A DNA stretch of 37,138 nucleotides from Candidatus Hydrothermota bacterium (GTDB taxonomy: Bacteria > Hydrothermota > Hydrothermia > UBA1063), in assembly GCA_003644895.1 (NCBI GenBank), contig QNDO01000001.1:1-37138 (forward strand), read 5' to 3'. The translations under genes were made by a program, and so were the position numbers. This document shows positions 7,190 to 16,392 of this stretch, piece after piece; the first letter of the stretch is position 1, and every line of letters starts with the position of its first letter. Under the pieces are notes generated by a model, which was not told the origin of the DNA, did not search any database, and saw only the letters and a list, made by a program, of their open reading frames with translations.

Positions 7190-8098
7190 TTAGAAACCCC
7201 ACAACAGTTCTAAGCCTATATATACTGTTCCGGAGGGTTGGGGTTTGGTATATAAAGTCGCACCAGCTTCAATTTTAAGATAATCTCGAAGGATGATTTT
7301 AATATCATATAGCATAATTGTGTTTTTATTTGTCACATCATAAATAAGGAGGACATAAGGTATCTCAAAAACCTTCTGGGGAAATGTGAACTCAACGGCT
7401 GTGATGAAGTCCGATTGAAAAATTCCACCTGGAAGATGAATCAGAAACTTATGATTGGCGTGAAGAAAATGTAAACTCGCAATTGTACCTACTATATTCT
7501 TCTCAACCATACCATGTAGTGTGTTATTATCATCTTCCCTGAAGAAGCTTAATCTTACAGTCCATGGACCTATGTAAGCGCCGAATATCCCTTTTTTGAA
7601 TTCTTTTTCATTTCTACCGTATAAACCAAGTAAAAATCTGCCGTAATCAAGCTGAATTTCGGCTTCTTCATTCCAGTTATTTTTATTTCTGTATATGAAA
7701 ATATTTGAGGTAAAATTAGAAGATGAATACCTTAAAAATCCACCCCAATCTCCTTCAAGATGGGTAGCAATAGTATTAAACATATTTTTTCTTGAAAGTG
7801 GATTAAAGACACTTGGGAAACCTGGTATGTAGACTAATTTTCCGCCTTTTAATTCAAACCTTTTAAAATACAGTTTTCCGTAAAACTGAAAGAGCTTCCA
7901 TTTTTTCTCTTCTTGTTCTTTGTAGTTATAGTAAGTATATCCACCAGTACTATACAACCTCACGTTATTGAATCGAGCTTTCATGTTCAAGATTGGGCTT
8001 GCATAAATTCCAGCTTCATCGTCACCGTGCCTAAAAGTTACAAAAGAATCAAAGGTAAAGGTGAAATGAAAAGCAGTGAAAAGGAGTATGATTATCAT
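7190..8098 (-). CDS. Outer-membrane beta-barrel protein of the ABC export operon
   Basis: A 302-residue protein that I do not recognise as a named family. A short hydrophobic leader (MIIILLFTAFHFTFTF) is followed by alternating hydrophobic/polar strands rich in aromatic residues, ending in WGF, which suits an outer-membrane barrel with a C-terminal phenylalanine. The segment GFPSVFNPLSRKNMF resembles FNPTNVF in the larger barrel protein of the neighbouring operon (15298-16392). It is the last gene of the operon that starts with the TetR gene at 12603 and overlaps the LolA-like gene by four bases (ATGA). I infer that it receives the material exported by the ABC transporter and LolA-like protein. 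Confidence 0.6.
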   Translation of the reverse strand: MIIILLFTAFHFTFTFDSFVTFRHGDDEAGIYASPILNMKARFNNVRLYSTGGYTYYNYKEQEEKKWKLFQFYGKLYFKRFELKGGKLVYIPGFPSVFNPLSRKNMFNTIATHLEGDWGGFLRYSSSNFTSNIFIYRNKNNWNEEAEIQLDYGRFLLGLYGRNEKEFKKGIFGAYIGPWTVRLSFFREDDNNTLHGMVEKNIVGTIASLHFLHANHKFLIHLPGGIFQSDFITAVEFTFPQKVFEIPYVLLIYDVTNKNTIMLYDIKIILRDYLKIEAGATLYTKPQPSGTVYIGLELLWGF

Positions 8099-8802
8099 TT
8101 ATAAAGCGTTTCTTTAGAAAAGAAGCTTTCGGGAATTTTTATATCAAACTCCAACTTTTTATATGTAATTCGTGTGGAGGAGTTTCTCATTCTCAGATCC
8201 TGTATAATGAAGTCGGTAATATAATATCGCTCGCCAAATCTGGAAATTGTGAAAGCTTTTATTTCTTTTATTTTTCTTCCGCTTTTTGTAAAAAGTTCTT
8301 CTTTCCAAGGCACGTATTTTGTTTTATCTACAAAAAGCTTTACACGATAATATTGTGCCTTTCCCGTGGTGTCTACGAGTTCCAAAATGTATACCCCATG
8401 TCCTTCAAGAACTGTATCCTTAATTATTTTCCCACTATAATAGCTAAAAGGGTCATCCTCCATTAGGTCTTCATAAGATAAGTCACTTCCCATTAGAGAT
8501 TGTTTCAGCATATCTCCCGAGATTCTTACCACGTCATCGATGTCTGGAAGATAAATATATAAATCCCTTTCAAGCTTGAGATATTTCACATCTCTATCTT
8601 CTGGGTTAGTGAAGACAATAAGAAAATCGTTTCCTTTACCATATCCATAAAATTCTTTGAGGAGCCTTTTCTTACCCTTTTTTATCTCCATTGTGGCTTC
8701 AAATTTGATAGATTCAATTTTCGTGTTTTCCCTTAACTTTTTGAGTATAAAATCGGGCCTCACTTGCTGTAGAAGTAATGCTAAAAATATTATCTTTATC
8801 AT
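8095..8802 (-). CDS. LolA-like outer-membrane lipoprotein-sorting protein (ABC operon)
   Basis: A 235-residue secreted protein with a hydrophobic N-terminus (MIKIIFLALLLQQ). The body matches the family annotated as outer-membrane lipoprotein-sorting protein (LolA-like, half-barrel fold): VKYLKLERDLYIYLPDIDDV, MGSDLSYEDL and VDKTKYVPWKEELF are the recognisable blocks. The same blocks occur as MGSDFTYEDM and VDKKTYVPLVVDFY in the protein at 16389-17105. Such proteins are thought to bind lipid or lipidated cargo in the periplasm. AGGAGGG precedes the ATG, 11 bases after the permease stop. Known family; the cargo is unknown. Confidence 0.8.
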   Translation of the reverse strand: MIKIIFLALLLQQVRPDFILKKLRENTKIESIKFEATMEIKKGKKRLLKEFYGYGKGNDFLIVFTNPEDRDVKYLKLERDLYIYLPDIDDVVRISGDMLKQSLMGSDLSYEDLMEDDPFSYYSGKIIKDTVLEGHGVYILELVDTTGKAQYYRVKLFVDKTKYVPWKEELFTKSGRKIKEIKAFTISRFGERYYITDFIIQDLRMRNSSTRITYKKLEFDIKIPESFFSKETLYK

Positions 8803-8813
8803 AATTCCCTCCT

Positions 8814-10019
8814 TTAAACCTGTCTCAATGCTTCTTGAGGGGTAAGTTTTCTTGCATAGAGTGCAGGAAATACACTAGATAATGCTGATATTATAAGAGT
8901 GAGCAGGAAAGCAAAAAGGAACACTTTAAAATTTGCCTCTGGTCTGATTATATAAGGCATAGGGAAAGCTGTATTTTTTAGTATTGACTCTACATTTATA
9001 CCCTTTATTGAAAGACCATATGCAAAGAGAAGTCCCAAAAGGGATCCGAAGAATCCCCCTAATGCACCAAGCATTGTCCCTTCCATTCCGAATAACATAA
9101 ACACTTCGTTATCTGTCATTCCTATTGCCTTGAGAGTTCCAATTTCTCTCAGTCTTTCAAAAACTGCAACTGTCATGGTATTAATTATAGCAAAAGTTGC
9201 AAGTCCTATTATAAGGATGTAAATAAAACCGTAGAATACACCTGCTAATTTAAAATATACCCCGAATGTGCCCAAAAGCTCCATGTAAGATTTTGCATCT
9301 AAGTCCGGGGGAAGTTTCAGCTTGGTTTTTAACTCGGGAATTTGTTTATCATTTTGGAGGAATAACAAAATTTCTGATGCACCTTCCTTGGTTTTTAACA
9401 GTTTTCTTGCGTGTTTTAAAGACATTAGGATGAAGCTTCTATTTAACGTGCTCATGCCAAAGTTTGCTATGCCTGAAACTGGAAGCTTAATACCATTTAA
9501 ACCACCAAGAGTCGTGCGGGAGAGTATGATTAAAGTATCGCCAGGATTTATTTTTAAAGAATTTGCAAGTTCTTTACCCAAAATGAAACCAGATTCAAGA
9601 TTACCAGAACCTGTTATAATCCTGCTTTTAATATTTATAGTGCTTTTTTCTTTTTCTGGGTCAATGGCCATTACATAAGCAGGCTTTGTTGTGTTATCTC
9701 TTGAAATCAAGGCAGTAAATTTAATTCTTGGTGCAACAAGTTTTACCTCCTTGAATTTTAGGAGGTTATGGATTATGGGAGAGGGCTCCTCTATGAGTTC
9801 ATCTACAGGTAGAAAAACTCTTTTTCGCAGGTATTCGGTTCGCGCTATGGTTATATGTCCTGTTTCCAGATTTATAACAGCTTCTTTTGTCCCATTCAAA
9901 AAACCTTGCACATAGCCATAGAGTGCTACTACCACAAAACTTGCCACAAAAAGTGACAACGCAGTTAAAAAACTTCTTCTTTTATTCCTTAATATATTTT
10001 TAAATGCCATCTTCATCAT
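8814..10019 (-). CDS. ABC transporter permease, FtsX/MacB/LolC-like (second)
   Basis: This 401-residue permease has one N-terminal helix (FKNILRNKRRSFLTALSLF), a large periplasmic domain and three C-terminal helices, the FtsX/LolCE/MacB plan. The block ERLREIGTLKAIGMTDNEV (about residues 290-308) is diagnostic. The ATG at 10019 overlaps the upstream permease stop (ATGA) and has GAGGTG before it; an earlier in-frame ATG at 10034 lies before the ribosome site and is less likely. Together with the upstream permease and ATPase it forms a LolCDE-like transporter. Such transporters extract lipids or lipoproteins from the inner membrane or drive periplasmic partners. Confidence 0.87.
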   Translation of the reverse strand: MMKMAFKNILRNKRRSFLTALSLFVASFVVVALYGYVQGFLNGTKEAVINLETGHITIARTEYLRKRVFLPVDELIEEPSPIIHNLLKFKEVKLVAPRIKFTALISRDNTTKPAYVMAIDPEKEKSTINIKSRIITGSGNLESGFILGKELANSLKINPGDTLIILSRTTLGGLNGIKLPVSGIANFGMSTLNRSFILMSLKHARKLLKTKEGASEILLFLQNDKQIPELKTKLKLPPDLDAKSYMELLGTFGVYFKLAGVFYGFIYILIIGLATFAIINTMTVAVFERLREIGTLKAIGMTDNEVFMLFGMEGTMLGALGGFFGSLLGLLFAYGLSIKGINVESILKNTAFPMPYIIRPEANFKVFLFAFLLTLIISALSSVFPALYARKLTPQEALRQV

Positions 10020-11209
10020 ACCCACCTCAAGCATTCTGCTGGTGTCATTTTCATTGCCCGTTTTGATGGAAAATAGCTAGCAAAGATTGTTGTTAATGGT
10101 CCAAGAAATAGTGCCACAATAATACTTTTTATGTTCCATGTATTTTTCACAATCCCCATAACTTTATACCCTACATCCATGTCTTTGAGAAGTGGAGACC
10201 AATCAATGCCATGCACCACAAAATACCAGTTTATGAGGATTCCTATTATAACCCCTGAAAGAGAGCCCGCTACACCAATTAAAACCCCCTCGCTCAAGAA
10301 CAATTTCATAACTTCTCTGTCGGTCATACCAATTGCTTTTAGGGTGCCGATTTCTCTTGTTTTTTCAAAAACAGATATAAGTAAAGTATTCGCTGTGCCG
10401 ATAATACCAATAAGTATTATAAAAAAGAGAAGCACTGCTTGAGCTGCATTCTTTGTTTTGCTTATGGCGAGAAAGTCTGCACCTTCGTCTACCCAGGAGG
10501 TGATTTTGAATTTTTTGAAAGCAGAGATTAGTCTATTTTTATAGCTCTCAGCCTTGTTAAACTCATCAGTGAGAATATTTATTTGGGTAACTTCGTCTTT
10601 AAAATTCCCCATATCCCTTAAAAGATTAATATCAATGTAGATGTGAGAGTTATTAATTTCAAAGTCTGGGGTATTTAATATACTTTTTATTTCAACTTCT
10701 CTGGATACAATGATTCCATTCTTCCCTCTCATGTTGAGAAATAAATAATCTCCTTCTTTAACATCAAAGTGTTTCTTAATGGAAGAGCCAATCCAGATGC
10801 CATCACGAAGAGGAGCATCGGCGTATTCAAAAGTCTTAAAAACTGCTTTATCTCGCTCAGGATCTATTCCAACAATAACAACAGGGTATTGATCAATTCC
10901 ATTATCAAGAAATCCAACTATCTTTAAACGTTCTGTATAGGCTTTTATAAAGGGATATTTCTCTAATTTGTTTTCTATCTCCGAAGGGGTCTCTATGTAA
11001 CCCTCCAGGGTCTCCTCGTTAAAATCTTCTGAGCGAATAACCATATGGGAAGATTGCAATGCTATAAAGTTCCTGATAGATTCTTTTTCAAATCCTCCTA
11101 GCATTCCGGTTATCACAATGTAATAAGTGATTGCCACTGTCAGTATCCCAAAGGTAAGTAAAGTTCTGCGTTTGTCTCGTAGTAGATTTTTTAAAGCAAG
11201 CTTCCACAT
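10016..11209 (-). CDS. ABC transporter permease, FtsX/MacB/LolC-like (first)
   Basis: A 397-residue permease with the same four-helix plan as its neighbour: LALKNLLRDKRRTLLTFGIL at the N-terminus, a periplasmic domain of about 210 residues, and EKTREIGTLKAIGMTDREV before the last three helices. The paired permeases differ in the periplasmic domain, as LolC and LolE do, which suggests a heterodimer. AGGAGAATGAT leads into ATG 11209, one base after the ATPase stop. The C-terminus MTPAECLRWV matches the MTP-E-LR tail shared by the family. Confidence 0.87.
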   Translation of the reverse strand: MWKLALKNLLRDKRRTLLTFGILTVAITYYIVITGMLGGFEKESIRNFIALQSSHMVIRSEDFNEETLEGYIETPSEIENKLEKYPFIKAYTERLKIVGFLDNGIDQYPVVIVGIDPERDKAVFKTFEYADAPLRDGIWIGSSIKKHFDVKEGDYLFLNMRGKNGIIVSREVEIKSILNTPDFEINNSHIYIDINLLRDMGNFKDEVTQINILTDEFNKAESYKNRLISAFKKFKITSWVDEGADFLAISKTKNAAQAVLLFFIILIGIIGTANTLLISVFEKTREIGTLKAIGMTDREVMKLFLSEGVLIGVAGSLSGVIIGILINWYFVVHGIDWSPLLKDMDVGYKVMGIVKNTWNIKSIIVALFLGPLTTIFASYFPSKRAMKMTPAECLRWV

Positions 11210-11210
11210 A

Positions 11211-11891
11211 TCATTCTCCTACTATTTTACCATCTCTTAGTTTGATAATTCTCTTTGCATGTTCTACTATCAACGGGTCATGGGTAGAGAAAACGAAGGT
11301 AACACCCTTTTCGGCATTGAGCTTCCTCATGAGTTCAACAATACTTTTTCCTGTTTCACTGTCAAGGTTTGCGGTGGGCTCATCTGCAAGAACAAATTCC
11401 GGGTCTTTAACTAAAGCCCTTGCAATTGAGACTCTCTGTTGTTCCCCACCAGAGAGCTCTAACGGTTTCATATTCCACTTGTCTGAAAGCCCAACTGCTT
11501 CCAATATGGAAAGGATTCTTTTTTCTCTCTCCTTTTTTTGAAGATTTTTATAGCGAAGTTTTAAAGCAATTTCAACGTTTTCATACACCGTAAGGACAGG
11601 AATAAGATTAAAACTCTGGAAAATAAAGCCAAAGTAATTCCTTCTTAAAAGAGCAAGTTCCTCAGGTTTTTTTGTTTGTAATTCTTCACCGTGTAATGTT
11701 ACAGATCCCCGGGTTGGTAGGTCAATACATCCCATTATATTGAGAAGGGTTGTTTTTCCCGAGCCCGAGGGGCCTACAACGGCAGTAAATTCTCCTTTAC
11801 TTATCTGGAGGTCAATGCCTCGCAAAGCTTTAACTCTATATTTTCCGGATACATAAATTTTTTCTATATCTTTAAGTTCAATTACTATCAT
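11211..11891 (-). CDS. ABC transporter ATPase, LolD/MacB-like
   Basis: A 226-residue nucleotide-binding subunit. Walker A is GPSGSGKTT, the signature is LSGGEQQRVSIARAL, Walker B is FVLADEPTANLD, and the switch histidine is in STHD. The sequence NIMGCIDLPTRGSV and the absence of extra domains match the LolD/MacB-ATPase subfamily. Two ATG codons follow AGGAGG; the second (11891) has better spacing. The gene overlaps the end of the TetR gene by about 14 bases. It energises the two FtsX-like permeases that follow. Confidence 0.92.
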   Translation of the reverse strand: MIVIELKDIEKIYVSGKYRVKALRGIDLQISKGEFTAVVGPSGSGKTTLLNIMGCIDLPTRGSVTLHGEELQTKKPEELALLRRNYFGFIFQSFNLIPVLTVYENVEIALKLRYKNLQKKEREKRILSILEAVGLSDKWNMKPLELSGGEQQRVSIARALVKDPEFVLADEPTANLDSETGKSIVELMRKLNAEKGVTFVFSTHDPLIVEHAKRIIKLRDGKIVGE

Positions 11892-12603
11892 CATACCTCC
11901 TCTCATTAAAGTATGTTTCAATGACCTCCTTGATCATTTCCGGATACCCTTTTAATCCTAAAGAACCTTTCGGTAATGCCAGGATTCTTTCCATTGAGAT
12001 TAGATAGATTTTTTTTAACTCATAGATTTTTTCAATACAGTTCTGTTTTGTGTCAGAATTAAGAATTGTCCGCGCTACATCATCACCAAAATTACCCAAA
12101 AGTCTTGCAATAAGTCTCCCTGTGTACTCGGGGTACTGAATATCAAAAATACCCTCTTTTACTCCCTGACTAATGATCTTTGAAAAAATAGAGGCACTAA
12201 TTTCCAGATTTTTCTCATTCATTTTTTGTCGAAAAATTATATTTTTATCATCGTAATAAATCTTGAGATATACGATAATTTCCTTTTTAAATTTTTCAAT
12301 TTTTACTCTGATACTTTCCTCAAGGATCTTATTCAATTTTTCAATGGCATTAAGATTACTTTCTATTATGGGAGTTAAATGGAAAACTATAAATTTACTC
12401 ATTGCATCCACGATCTCTTCGAGTATTTCCATTTTGGAATTGAAATGGTAATACAATGTACCACGAGCTATTCCAGCTTTTCTTACGATATCTTCAATTG
12501 AGGTATTTTCAAAACCGTTTTTGTAAAAGAGTTCCACGGCTACCTTAAGAATCTCATCCTTTCTCTTTCTGGCTTCTTTCAATGTTCTCTTAGTTTTCTT
12601 CAT
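11878..12603 (-). CDS. TetR-family regulator of the ABC export operon
   Basis: A 241-residue TetR/AcrR-family repressor. The helix-turn-helix covers about residues 36-55 (SIEDIVRKAGIARGTLYYHF) after a lysine/arginine-rich start; the remaining helical domain would bind a ligand that cannot be predicted. It is the first gene of the operon, and its own promoter holds a GAC-CGAC-type palindrome, so it probably represses itself and the exporter. No ribosome site is seen between the expected transcription start and the ATG. It is paired by position and operator with the TetR gene at 17109-17708. Confidence 0.87.
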   Translation of the reverse strand: MKKTKRTLKEARKRKDEILKVAVELFYKNGFENTSIEDIVRKAGIARGTLYYHFNSKMEILEEIVDAMSKFIVFHLTPIIESNLNAIEKLNKILEESIRVKIEKFKKEIIVYLKIYYDDKNIIFRQKMNEKNLEISASIFSKIISQGVKEGIFDIQYPEYTGRLIARLLGNFGDDVARTILNSDTKQNCIEKIYELKKIYLISMERILALPKGSLGLKGYPEMIKEVIETYFNERRYDDSN

Positions 12604-12606
12604 TTC

Positions 12607-12621
12607 GACCGACCGTCAGTC
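12607..12621. promoter_or_regulatory. TetR-type operator, ABC export operon
   Basis: GACCGACCGTCAGTC is an odd-length palindrome with one mismatched pair (GACnGACcGTCnGTC). It lies directly downstream of the -10 box, over the expected transcription start, and three bases before the TetR start codon. The operator at 17712-17727 is nearly identical. Confidence 0.7.
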
Positions 12622-12623
12622 TA

Positions 12624-12653
12624 ATTATAAAGGATATATTTTTGAGATGTCAA
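12624..12653 (-). promoter_or_regulatory. Promoter of the TetR/ABC export operon
   Basis: On the minus strand TTGACA (12653-12648), an 18-base spacer and TATAAT (12629-12624) form a consensus sigma70 promoter. The implied mRNA start leaves a leader of about 15 bases without a ribosome site. The promoter lies only 35 bases after the stop of the RND gene, and no terminator is visible between them, so read-through from the upstream operon is possible. Confidence 0.75.
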
Positions 12654-12688
12654 GGAGACTATTTTAGTATGCCAACATCGATGCTTGC

Positions 12689-15286
12689 TTAATGGTGTTC
12701 CCTGCTCGACTCTCGCCTCACCAACCTCAAAAGTGGGGGGAGAAGGAAAAGGGTATACAGGAATGCAAGAGAAATGCCAACAAGAATCACTATGGCAAAG
12801 GAGGGATATCCTCGATATTTCCCTAGAAGAAGAGAACCAAAGGCGGCGCCGGTTGTCAAAGTTGTGTAAAATATTGCTCTTCCTATAAGAGTATATACAC
12901 CGGGTATAGAGCCCTCTTTTATGTATCTGTGCATTACATGGACTGCATCGTCAATTCCGATTCCTATAATTAGCGGGAATGCAAGAACATTGAGGAAATT
13001 CAGGGATACACCTGTGAGTCCAAGAACCACGAGAGTGGAGAAGAAAGCAAAGGTGACCGGAACATAGGAGATAAGAGATTTTGGAATACTTCTGAAATCA
13101 ATAAGAAGCAATATCAGAATTGTTGTAAATACAAGAATTAGGGCTTTCCTGCTCTCCCTCACTCCTGTGGTCCAGAGTACCCTCATAAGTATGGCCATAC
13201 CCGTTGCAGGAACTTTCTCACTCACTCTATCGATAAAGGTGCCTTTTCCAATATCATTCCAGATATCACCCTTTGAGAATATGGTAAGAAGGAAATATTT
13301 ACCGTCCTCGGATACAAATTTCTCTTTGACAGAGGTGGGGACATCCTCAAAGGCAATATATTCTGGAGTCGAAGCCGAAATTAAAAGTGGCTTTGTGACT
13401 TCAAAGAATTCTTTTCCTATTTGTTTTAATTTTTTCTGTGGCGCGTTTTTAATAGCCATATAAAGAGAATCCAGAAGACCCTTCTTGATGATATTTTCTG
13501 AGACTTCATAAACTCTATCAAGGCCGGAGATATAGGCGACGGTTTTAAGTTCCAGAATATTATTTTTTAACCTCTTTATCTGTGAAAGGAGAAGTTTCCT
13601 ATCTGTTCCATGATATGTCATCCTGCGAGCTTTACGGTGGATTTCTTTCACATATTTCATTTTATATTTCTGTTCCTTCTGAGGTGGACAGTAAAGATGA
13701 ATGCCCTCTACAAAGCTAACACCTGTAATTTTCTTGAGGATCGTCGCTAATGAGTCAGATTCTTCATAGCTCTGAGCCAGAGTCATGAGATAATCTGTGG
13801 ACATTCCAAATCGCTTAACTAGAGTATCATTTGCTGCAACTGATGCCAGTCCTTTTGCTTCAAGTTTTATAGGATTTGCTTCTGATTCCATATGGGTAAT
13901 TCCATACGGTGCAATAATGACTATAATAATAGCCAGCATAATGGGAATGTACCATCTTCTTGCAACAAATCCAGCAATATTTCCAAAGGTGGGGATTTTC
14001 AGGTCTTTGCCCTGAAGCTTTTTGCCAAAAAGTGTTATGAGTGCAGGAAGCACAAAGATTGTGGCACTTACAGTAGTTATACATCCAAGTCCCACTACGA
14101 CCCCCAGTTCTTTTAGAGCATCGAAGGATGTGAAATAAAGAGAAAGAAAAGCTAATGCGGTGGTAAAGGCTCCTATGACAAGTCCCCTTCCTACTTTTGG
14201 TAGAGCCCCTTCTATTCCTTCCTTCTCCGTGGACGCCTGAAGTATATGTATTGAGTAATCGATTCCGAGACCTATAAGAATGGCAGCCATCATTGCCGTC
14301 ATCATGTTTAACCGGCCAAATAGAATCTGGGTCAATCCCAGATCCCAGAGAATACCAAACAGAAGTGGTATGCCAGCCAGAATGGGAGCGAGAATTATGC
14401 GGAAACCGATAATAAATAGAGCTATAACAAGAATAAAAGAGACCACCGTGGTAACATTCATATCCCTCATTCCAGTGACATATTCATCTCGCATTATAGA
14501 GTACATACCGGTATCCATAATTTTTGTATGATTATGAGCTTTTTCTATTTTTTTGATGACATTTCTGATACTATCCACTCCTGCTATGATGTGGGGAAAG
14601 GCAGCAAGGTCTGATATTCCCCATCTAGGTTGAACAGAGATTAACACCATTCTATTATCCAAGGATTTAAAATATAGAGGACCTAAAAGTAGCTCTTTTG
14701 TTCCAAGTTCAAAATAATCACGCTCACCTGTTCTAATATATTTTTGAGTTCCATAAATAAAATCTTCCAACGCAAGGAGTGATTGAGTGGCCTCCAGCTC
14801 TTGAGCGGACAGGTTTTCTTCTTTCTCAATATATTCAGACTCTAAATCATCGTTGTATTTGAGTAGGAAACTGTCCATGTCAAGGCTAGTAATCATCTTT
14901 GCAACCCTTTCTATGAGAGAGGAGTCTATGAGCATTAAAGCGTGCTTCTCGAGAAAGTCTTCTGGCTGTTTTAATGTAACAGTTTTAGTAAAACTTTTTA
15001 TTTTTTCAACAGAGTCTTTTACCTCTTCTGCTATTGCGAGGAGAGATTCTGGTATAGGATGCTCCACTACAATAAGCAGCCCGCCCTCATTTCCAAATCT
15101 CTCTATCACAGTATTGTAAAGTGCAAGGGAAGGATGTTTTTTGGGAATTATATTAAGCCATGTCATTTCCATTCGGAGGTGTGCAGCAAAGTATACCATT
15201 ATGAGTGTGAAAACCACAGAAAGTCCGAGAACTAACTTTGGCCTTTTAATAGAGATATGGGTTATAAGATCGAATAGTCTCTGCAT
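12689..15286 (-). CDS. RND/MMPL-family exporter
   Basis: An 865-residue membrane protein with the duplicated RND plan: helix 1, a large periplasmic domain (about residues 40-275), five helices, then the pattern again. The proton-relay helices read GLGIDYSIHI (Asp343) and GIGIDDAVHV (Asp779, Asp780). This is the MMPL/HpnN/Patched-like branch, which moves lipids and other hydrophobic compounds, and not the AcrB drug-pump branch; there is no adaptor or TolC-like gene nearby. AAAGGAGG precedes the ATG, 11 bases after the barrel gene. It takes the place that the ABC transporter has in the sister operon. Confidence 0.88.
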   Translation of the reverse strand: MQRLFDLITHISIKRPKLVLGLSVVFTLIMVYFAAHLRMEMTWLNIIPKKHPSLALYNTVIERFGNEGGLLIVVEHPIPESLLAIAEEVKDSVEKIKSFTKTVTLKQPEDFLEKHALMLIDSSLIERVAKMITSLDMDSFLLKYNDDLESEYIEKEENLSAQELEATQSLLALEDFIYGTQKYIRTGERDYFELGTKELLLGPLYFKSLDNRMVLISVQPRWGISDLAAFPHIIAGVDSIRNVIKKIEKAHNHTKIMDTGMYSIMRDEYVTGMRDMNVTTVVSFILVIALFIIGFRIILAPILAGIPLLFGILWDLGLTQILFGRLNMMTAMMAAILIGLGIDYSIHILQASTEKEGIEGALPKVGRGLVIGAFTTALAFLSLYFTSFDALKELGVVVGLGCITTVSATIFVLPALITLFGKKLQGKDLKIPTFGNIAGFVARRWYIPIMLAIIIVIIAPYGITHMESEANPIKLEAKGLASVAANDTLVKRFGMSTDYLMTLAQSYEESDSLATILKKITGVSFVEGIHLYCPPQKEQKYKMKYVKEIHRKARRMTYHGTDRKLLLSQIKRLKNNILELKTVAYISGLDRVYEVSENIIKKGLLDSLYMAIKNAPQKKLKQIGKEFFEVTKPLLISASTPEYIAFEDVPTSVKEKFVSEDGKYFLLTIFSKGDIWNDIGKGTFIDRVSEKVPATGMAILMRVLWTTGVRESRKALILVFTTILILLLIDFRSIPKSLISYVPVTFAFFSTLVVLGLTGVSLNFLNVLAFPLIIGIGIDDAVHVMHRYIKEGSIPGVYTLIGRAIFYTTLTTGAAFGSLLLGKYRGYPSFAIVILVGISLAFLYTLFLLPPLLRLVRRESSREHH

Positions 15287-15297
15287 GTCCGCCTCCT

Positions 15298-16392
15298 TTA
15301 AAATCCTACTCTTATCCTGAATATTACTCCATCGTTTATATTGGAGTATTCTGTACCATCCCTTCCTAACCCAACATAGCTTGTAATCTGAAGAGATGTA
15401 TAATCATTGAAAGAATAACTTATTCCTGGCATTACAATTGTACTTTTGTCATTTATGTTGGTGATGGAAGAGATCTTGAATGTAAATAGCTCGTGTATTC
15501 TTTCCAGATTGAAAAAAAACTCATTTTGGCCCATGGTCAGTGTATACCCCGAAAAATAATCAAGCCAATCTGCAGGATTGTAATCTCTGAAATTATCCTT
15601 ACCTTCTTCGTTTCTTAAATATTCCAAAAGACAAGAAGTAAGGCCATCGTTAAATGTATAATCAATCCCTAAAAGGCCTATTTTCTTTTTTGTTTTTAGA
15701 TTATAGGTGCCCTCACCGTGTACACCAATACCCAAGAATTCTGTGGAGAAGTCCAGGGTAAAAATTTTGTTTTTTTTCTTAAAAGGTAAAAATATAACAG
15801 GATCCATATAAGTACTAAGGTAGTCCAAATAGCCCAGAGAAAAATCCAAGAACCCCTTTACATTACCTCTCAATCTTCCTCCATATGAGGATGAATCAAT
15901 GCTATTTTCTGGAATATATAATAGATCGACGTCGAAGGAACCCGCAATATCCAAGAACATTCTTAATGCGTCTACACCGTCAAGTTCGTAGGAGGGATCC
16001 AAAATAGATTTTTTCTGAAAAACATTTGTGGGATTAAAAGCATATCCTGTTCCCCAGCCTATCTGCTGTCTCCCAAATTGTAGAGTGAGGGGAGATATTC
16101 TCACCCTCAGAAAAGCATTTCTGAAATAAAGCCTGGATTTATATGTAAAAGGTATGGAGGGTAGTGCGTACTCGGGCATGAAGTCAGCAAGATCGTACTG
16201 TGTTTTACCGTGATACGAAATATACACTAGGTCTGTTCTAAAATAGGAGGAAGAAATTCTCTGTCTCGATGTAAGATTTAGCTTACTATAGCCTACAAAT
16301 TTGTATTCGCCCTTTAAATTAAAAATTTCCCCTTGATATTCAAAAAACCCTTCCGGTTTAATTGCTAGTATGACAAAAAGGAGGATATTCAT
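15298..16392 (-). CDS. Outer-membrane beta-barrel/porin-like protein of the RND operon
   Basis: A 364-residue protein with a short hydrophobic leader and repeated amphipathic strands, ending in FRIRVGF (C-terminal phenylalanine). The block FGRQQIGWGTGYAFNPTNVF (about residues 105-125) resembles that of barrel proteins that accompany LolA-like and RND genes. It overlaps the LolA-like gene by four bases (ATGA). I infer an outer-membrane acceptor or channel for the exported compound. The name of the family cannot be settled without a profile search. Confidence 0.68.
   Translation of the reverse strand: MNILLFVILAIKPEGFFEYQGEIFNLKGEYKFVGYSKLNLTSRQRISSSYFRTDLVYISYHGKTQYDLADFMPEYALPSIPFTYKSRLYFRNAFLRVRISPLTLQFGRQQIGWGTGYAFNPTNVFQKKSILDPSYELDGVDALRMFLDIAGSFDVDLLYIPENSIDSSSYGGRLRGNVKGFLDFSLGYLDYLSTYMDPVIFLPFKKKNKIFTLDFSTEFLGIGVHGEGTYNLKTKKKIGLLGIDYTFNDGLTSCLLEYLRNEEGKDNFRDYNPADWLDYFSGYTLTMGQNEFFFNLERIHELFTFKISSITNINDKSTIVMPGISYSFNDYTSLQITSYVGLGRDGTEYSNINDGVIFRIRVGF

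Noticed and set aside
12654..12688. Terminator between the RND gene and the TetR/ABC promoter.
   Set aside because: Only a short CATCGATG palindrome is found, with no stable GC stem and no T-run.
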